A stretch of 8,498 bases of DNA, from positions 1 through 8,498 of the forward strand of contig CBDURG010000084.1 of assembly GCA_965369805.1 (NCBI GenBank). The letters run 5' to 3'. Position 1 is the stretch's first letter, and each line of letters opens with the position of its first letter. The stretch comes from JAGLRQ01 sp965369805. Lineage in GTDB: Bacteria; Auribacterota; UBA6266. The position numbers and the translations under genes are program-made. Below are positions 1-6,000 of this stretch, piece after piece. The notes beneath the pieces were generated by a model that saw only the letters and a list, made by a program, of their open reading frames with translations, was not told the origin of the DNA and searched no databases.

Positions 1-55
1 GACGGAATTGAAGAATGGTTTGGAGATGTTTGCACAAAAAACATTGAGGTTATTG
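1..55 (+). repeat. 55-bp exact direct repeat, upstream copy (partner 637-691)
   Basis: Bases 1-55 are identical to 637-691, a spacing of 636 nt (212 codons). The match begins at the window edge, so its true length upstream is unknown. It marks tandem duplication of a unit made of an InlB-like repeat plus an NBR1-type domain. The first mismatch coincides with the 9-bp duplication that follows the downstream copy. Confidence 0.95.
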
Positions 56-57
56 TT
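1..57 (+). other. C-terminal tail of an upstream NBR1-type Ig-like domain
   Basis: Residues 1-19 of the visible protein (DGIEEWFGDVCTKNIEVIV) match the last strand of the complete NBR1-type domain at 307-699, and bases 1-55 are identical to 637-691. The W-F-G motif near the end is typical of this domain family. The rest of this copy lies upstream of the window, so the protein has at least two such domains. Confidence 0.85.
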
Positions 58-3000
58 GCACCCACCCCAGTTACCTTTGAAGTGGATGTTTATCCCGATG
101 GTTCGGGTACTACCGAGGTCTATAATGAGACTGATGGAGGTGTATTGCTGGGTTCGACATCGAATTCTGCCAGTTATACCGTTGATGATGGTGATTCTGT
201 AAGATTTGTAACTGTTCCCGCGGATGGTTATGATTTTTTAAGCTACAATGATATCACGGCTACCGTCTTATCGACCAATACCAATTATACCATGACGATA
301 AATGACGGTTTTACCTTTATCTCGCCGTGTTTGGAACTCACTCAGTATAACGGTGCTCAATTTATTAGCATGACTGCTCCTGGTACTGTTGACGAAGGTG
401 AAGAGTTTGAAATCAGTATAGTGATGAAAAATACCGGCACAAAACAATGGATAGCTACTGACACTACGCCGCATAAATTAGGTTCACAAAATCTTGCGAA
501 TAACAATGTATGGGGTCTTACCAGAGTTGGGTTACCAAGCTCGCCTATTGATTCGGATGCCACCGCGACTTTTTCCTTTACAGCTACCGCGCCTTCAACT
601 GCCGGAACCTATACGTGTGATTGGCAGATGGTTGAAGACGGAATTGAAGAATGGTTTGGAGATGTTTGCACAAAAAACATTGAGGTTATTGAGGTTATTG
701 TCAACAATGTCCCCGATATTCCGGGTATAAACGGCCTCACTTCCGCTGAAATTGGCCAATCGGTGGAAATCAGCACATGGACAGTAGATAGTGACGGTGA
801 CGATGTAAAATTCACATTTGACTGGGGTGACGAGAGTCCTTTTGAAACAACAGAGTATATTGCTTCCGGTGACGCTGTGTCACGAAGCCACTCTTGGAGT
901 ATTGCGGGTACATATACAGTAAAAACGAAAGCGGAAGATATTAATGGGGGTGTAAGCGATTGGAATGGCGGGCACAGTATAACGATTATTGAAGAAAGTA
1001 CCCTGGAACCTACGACTCTTATTTGGACTACTGATCCTCCCAGGCCTCCATCAATAATAGCAGGCGGCTCTGTTACATTAACGGCTGTTTTAATGGCGGT
1101 GGGATCTCCCGATTATCCGATATGGAATGAAGAGGTGGGGTTTTATCTTGACAAAAATCAAGACGGGGATGTAACCGACTTTGGAGAAACGCTTTTTATT
1201 TCTGCCACAGATCTCTCAGGTGAAGTTACATACACATATACTCCGGCTGATCTCTCCTCTGGCGATTATTTTATTGAAGCTGCTTATTTAGGAAATGAAT
1301 ACTGGGCTCCCAGTGGTGACGCGGATACGTTAACTATATCAAATAGGCCCGCCGAACTGGTTATTTCTAATCAGGAAGCTTATTACAGCATAGATTTTTC
1401 CGAAGGGCAGCCATACGCCTTAAGAGCTAAACTGAAGGATAGTGGTACAGGTGACGATATATTAGCTGAATATGTAGATTTTTATATTGACGGCAGTAAA
1501 ATAGAAATACCTGAATTGGATTATTATTGGAGTGATGATGGTTATACATTAGGTGTTTATACTACAACAGGTGTGGGGATACATAGTTTACAGGCAAAAT
1601 TTGCTGGGTCATCTGAATACGGCAGTTGTGAATCTGAGGTAGTAACATTTACAGTTACTGATACGCCAAGTCCATATAACACATCTATAGATGACAAATA
1701 CGATACGACATTTAAATTTGGAGTGGATCCTCCGGAAATACCATGGGATTTTTACGGTACAATTATATGTAGAAAAATCGAGACCTGGAATGACAAAGTT
1801 TTTATGGATATAGTCACACCATGGGGTGATACTTATGAGAATGAAGAAATAACCGTGGGCAATCGATTAAATTATATGACCGAACGAGTGGATGGTGTTT
1901 TAGAGTTTTACTCTGTAGGACCTTATGAAGTTGGACCAACTTGGAGTGAAGAATATAGTTTACACATTGGAAATTCGCTAGAAATATCTTTTGAGCTTGG
2001 TTATAGTCTGCGTATAGATACGGTAGGAGACGATGATACTGCCTTGATAGTACTTCTGGATATTTTTGGGGATATTGTAGAAGAAGGTATTGTCAGTGAA
2101 GGCGATTTTCTTGGAATAAATCCTGATACAGGTGACATAGATATTTTTCAACTTAGCACAAAGTATTTATGTGATGCTGAGACAATAGAGATAACAGAAA
2201 TTTTCAAGGGGACAGAAGTAACCACTATAAAACTGAAAATAAGCTATGAATCTTTCGCCTCTTTAGGTATATATCACTATGCCGAAGGCGAGCCGGAGTC
2301 AGGGATACCGGCGCCTGAATTATTGTTACCGGAAAACAACAGCGTAGTTCAGGACAATGAAGAAGATGGCGGCATATATTTAGACTGGAAACATGAGTAC
2401 GAGCTTTCCGGCCCGGCGATAGATGAATATTACCTTAATGTTTCTGACAAATGTCCCGCGGGGTGGGAATTGATAAAGTCCGGCCCTCCGGAACAGGTTA
2501 ATGCGGGTTGGGATGAGACAATAGGTTACAGCGGCACATCGTCGCTTAAATCGAGTATGACTACGGTATCGCCCGCCAATTCTGTTGTCTGGAGGTTTAG
2601 TTATCCGAAGATGATCTCTTCGGGATCTGAATATACATTCAGCGTTTGGGTAATGACCTCTCCCGGTTATACGGGAGAGTCTTCATTCAACATAATGTTT
2701 TTTGACGGCATGGATCCTCTATTCGGCCAGGATATAAGCATACCTATAAGCACCACAGCCAATAGTAACTGGGTGGAGTATACAGGTACCTTTACCGCGC
2801 CGGCTGGTTACACAAGCCTATACTTTTTACTTAGCTTTTCATATCAGAACGGACAGGGAACCATTTGGTTTGATAATTTTAAGATGTTAGGCGAAGAGCT
2901 GTTAGGTTCAGCGCCTGAAGTATTTCTTGATTCAGGGCCGGCAATTCTGGGTTACGATAAAGACCCTGTATTTACTTTTCACGGTGTTGATTCTGATGGG

Positions 3001-6000
3001 AAAATTGAACGTTTTGTTTATTCTTTGATAGGCCCGGATTATGATGGTACCTGGCATGAAATAATTCCCGAAACTGTTATCCCCGGGACTTCCGTGCCGG
3101 ATGATCCATATTTTTGGTCGCAATGGGGACTGAATAACGAAGGGCAGTCTTATTACAATTTCGCTGAAGGCGGCGCTGAAAGTCCGACTGTTTCAGGTAC
3201 CGTTGACAGTGATATAGATATGCCCGAGGCCTGGAGCTTGCTATCTTCCGGTAGCGAAGTGATTGTGGCGGTAATTGATACGGGTGTGGATTACAATCAT
3301 TCTGAGTTGTCCAATCAGATGTGGATAAACGCGGGGGAAGATTTAGATAATAACGGGATAGTTGACGCGTCTGATTTTAACGGTATAGATGATGACGGAA
3401 ACGGTTATATAGACGATATAAGAGGCTGGGATTTTGGTGAAAATAATAATGATGTATTAGATGACGATATGGACGCCTCTATACCCGGCCATGGAACAAT
3501 AGCTGCCGGGATTATAGCCGCTGAAAGCGGTAATAACATGGGGATCTCGGGTATATGCCCGTCCGCGAAGATAATGCCTTTAGTGGTGGGCAATAATTCC
3601 TTCTATATTCCGGATGAGGTGAGCCTTGCGATAAGATATGCCGCTAATAATGGCGCGCGGGTAATAAATATAAGCACGGCTTTTGTACAGGATCGTATTG
3701 AGGTAGAACTTGCTGTAGCTTTTGCGTATAGCAAGGGGTGTGTTATTGTGGCATGCATGAGCAATAAAAATACGGATGAGCCTCATTATCCTGCCGCGTG
3801 TGATAATGTAATAAGTGTGGCGGCTGTTGACAGCGATGATAAAAAGACCGATTTGTCGGGTTACGGTGACTGGATAGATGTGTCGGCCCCGGGTAAAGAT
3901 ATATTATCTTTAGCTTCCGGGAGCATTGGATCTTTTACGGACGTTGTTCAACTGGATACTGATCCCGGATATTGTGTTTCTGAAGGAGGCCCCAGTTTTG
4001 CCGCGTCTTATGTCAGCGGCCTGGCGGCATTACTTTTGTCTCAAAAGCCGACATATACTAACGAGCAGGTTAGGAGCCGGATAATTAACTCCACGGATTC
4101 TGTAGATTCCTTAAATCCCGGTTATGAAGGTAAATTAGGGGCGGGCAGGGTAAACGCGTATGAGATGTTAAGGGGGACTGCCGCCGGCAGCGCGAGCGCG
4201 AGCGTTACCTATAATGATTTAGCGATTGGAGGTTATGCCTTTTCCGTAAAAGCGATTGATAATGAAGGCAGATATTCTACAAATACCGCGGAGTGGATAT
4301 TTTTTCTTGCCAGTGACATGCCTGAGCTGGGTGGAGATTACAATTTTGATTTTGAAGTTGGGATAGGCTCGTTTCCCGCTTATTGGGTGCCGGATGCCGG
4401 CGAAAGCAACAGCACATGGCTGTGGGATACTACAGGAGAGTATAATCATACGGAGGAAGGAAGTTCCTCGCTTAAATCCCGGTTAATAGATGACCCCGTT
4501 AAATGGACATTAGCTGAAATTGACACTACACCTATACCCATACCCGTAGCTGAAAACGGTATGTACCGGATGAGCGCTTATGTTAAAAAAGCGGCTTCGG
4601 CTTATGGCGAATTCTTTATGCATATAAATATTGCCAACGAGAGCGGCGGCACATTGAGGAGTATAGTTTTGCCGTTTGGTGTTGGAGATAGCGATTGGAC
4701 TCAATATCTCAGAGTATTTGAACTGCCGATTGGAGCTGACCATATATCTTCTGTTAGTTTGAGGGCGCGTAATGGCATAGGCCTAATCTGGTTTGATGAC
4801 CTGTCGATTAAAAAACTATCCGGAGAAGAGATATATAATAGTATAACTCCTTTTACTTATATTATAAACGGCCCTGAAGAAGGGGAATCAGTGGATGATG
4901 AAGTTACTTTTGTGTTATCCGGTGAAGATATTGACGGGAGTATACAGGGATATGTTTATAGCCTTGATAAGCCGTTGAATGATTATGAGTGGTTTATGTT
5001 CATTCCTGAAGAGGATGAGACCACGGTTACTTTTAAAAACCTTGACACAGGTGAACACACATTCTATGTGGCGGCTGTAGATAATGCCGGATTTTATGAT
5101 CCGAACCCTATAGAAAGAACATTTAATATGAATAAAACACCAAATGTGCCGTCTAGCCCGTATCCGGAAGATGAAGCTGTAAATATTATAAGAGATATTA
5201 ATGTCTCCTGGATAGGCGGTGATCCGGATTCTGAAGATACAGTTACTTACAGTGTTTTCTTGGGAACCTCTGAGAACCCCCCATTGATTTCAGATAATCA
5301 GACAGATGTAGTTTTATATCCGGGAACTCTGGAGAGTGATACTACCTATTACTGGAAGGTAATGGCCAAGGATAATCAAGGTGCTGTGACGGTTGGCCCG
5401 GTTTGGAATTTTACGACGAACAATGTGATTAACAATTTACCTGTTATAAAATCCGTAATTTCGGATATTCCAATTTCTTATGCGCCGGTTACTGTCGTGG
5501 ATTTGACATTCTATGAGAGTGACGTGGAAGACGGCCCAGCCGCTAACGGCAACAGCCTCATTTGGTCAATTGCCGGGGTAGATTTAAGCCTATGTGACGC
5601 TTCTATAAATGCCGTAACCGATGAACTAACTATTACTTCAATTCCCGGAGCGGGCGGAAGCAACTTGGCTGTATTAACCTTAAGAGACTTAGGTAATTTA
5701 ACCGATACTCAGGATATAATTATTTATGATGTCATTTGGGGTGAAGAGAATGATGATGCTTCGGACGTTTTCGACGGTGAGTGGGGACAGCATACAATTG
5801 ACGCTTATTTATCGAAGGAGCCGTCTTTAACTGATGATGTTGTGATTGACTTTAAAGCAAAGATAACAGCGCCGGGCATGGCATACGACTACGATTATTT
5901 TGGTATATACGTTTCTGTTAATGGAACAGGCGGAAATAGAGATGATTTTGGAACATGGGATTATACAATAGTGCAGGGCGCAGAATTTGGGTGGTATACC

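Larger units (their letters stand above)
307..699 (+). other. NBR1-type (Next-to-BRCA1 central) Ig-like domain
   Basis: Residues 103-233. The domain shows the family's landmarks in order: a strand with MKNTGTKQW (residues 422-451 in bases lie here), HKLGSQN, a WG-L-x-R-V motif, a proline-rich turn (LPSSPID), an F-x-F-x-x-TAP strand, then G-T-Y-x-C-x-W-Q-M and a closing E-W-F-G. In eukaryotic NBR1 this fold is a protein-binding Ig-like domain; bacterial copies are common in large secreted proteins, where they are thought to be structural or adhesive. Three cysteines (C110, C206, C223) could allow a disulfide outside the cell. It ends in a small duplication (IEVIEVIV). Assignment is by motif order and is fairly secure. 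Confidence 0.8.

Noticed and set aside
8..730. Two short plus-strand frames (8-202 and 494-730) sharing the same MKNGLEMFAQKT segment
   Set aside because: The shared peptide is only the 55-bp direct repeat read in a different frame. The real product is the NBR1-type domain in frame 1.
2041..2073. Possible transmembrane segment (ALIVLLDIFGDIV)
   Set aside because: The hydrophobic stretch is only about 7-10 residues, is broken by Asp and Gly, and lies between acidic residues. It is more like a buried beta strand.
3091..4176. S8 protease as a separate gene
   Set aside because: There is no stop before it and none after it, no ribosome binding site or start is needed, and the Ig-like halves on both sides belong together. 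It is a domain of the giant protein.
4188..4204. Short agcgcg-type low-complexity run as a regulatory site or terminator
   Set aside because: It is inside the open frame and encodes a small Ser/Ala linker at the end of the protease domain. It has no hairpin followed by a T-run.
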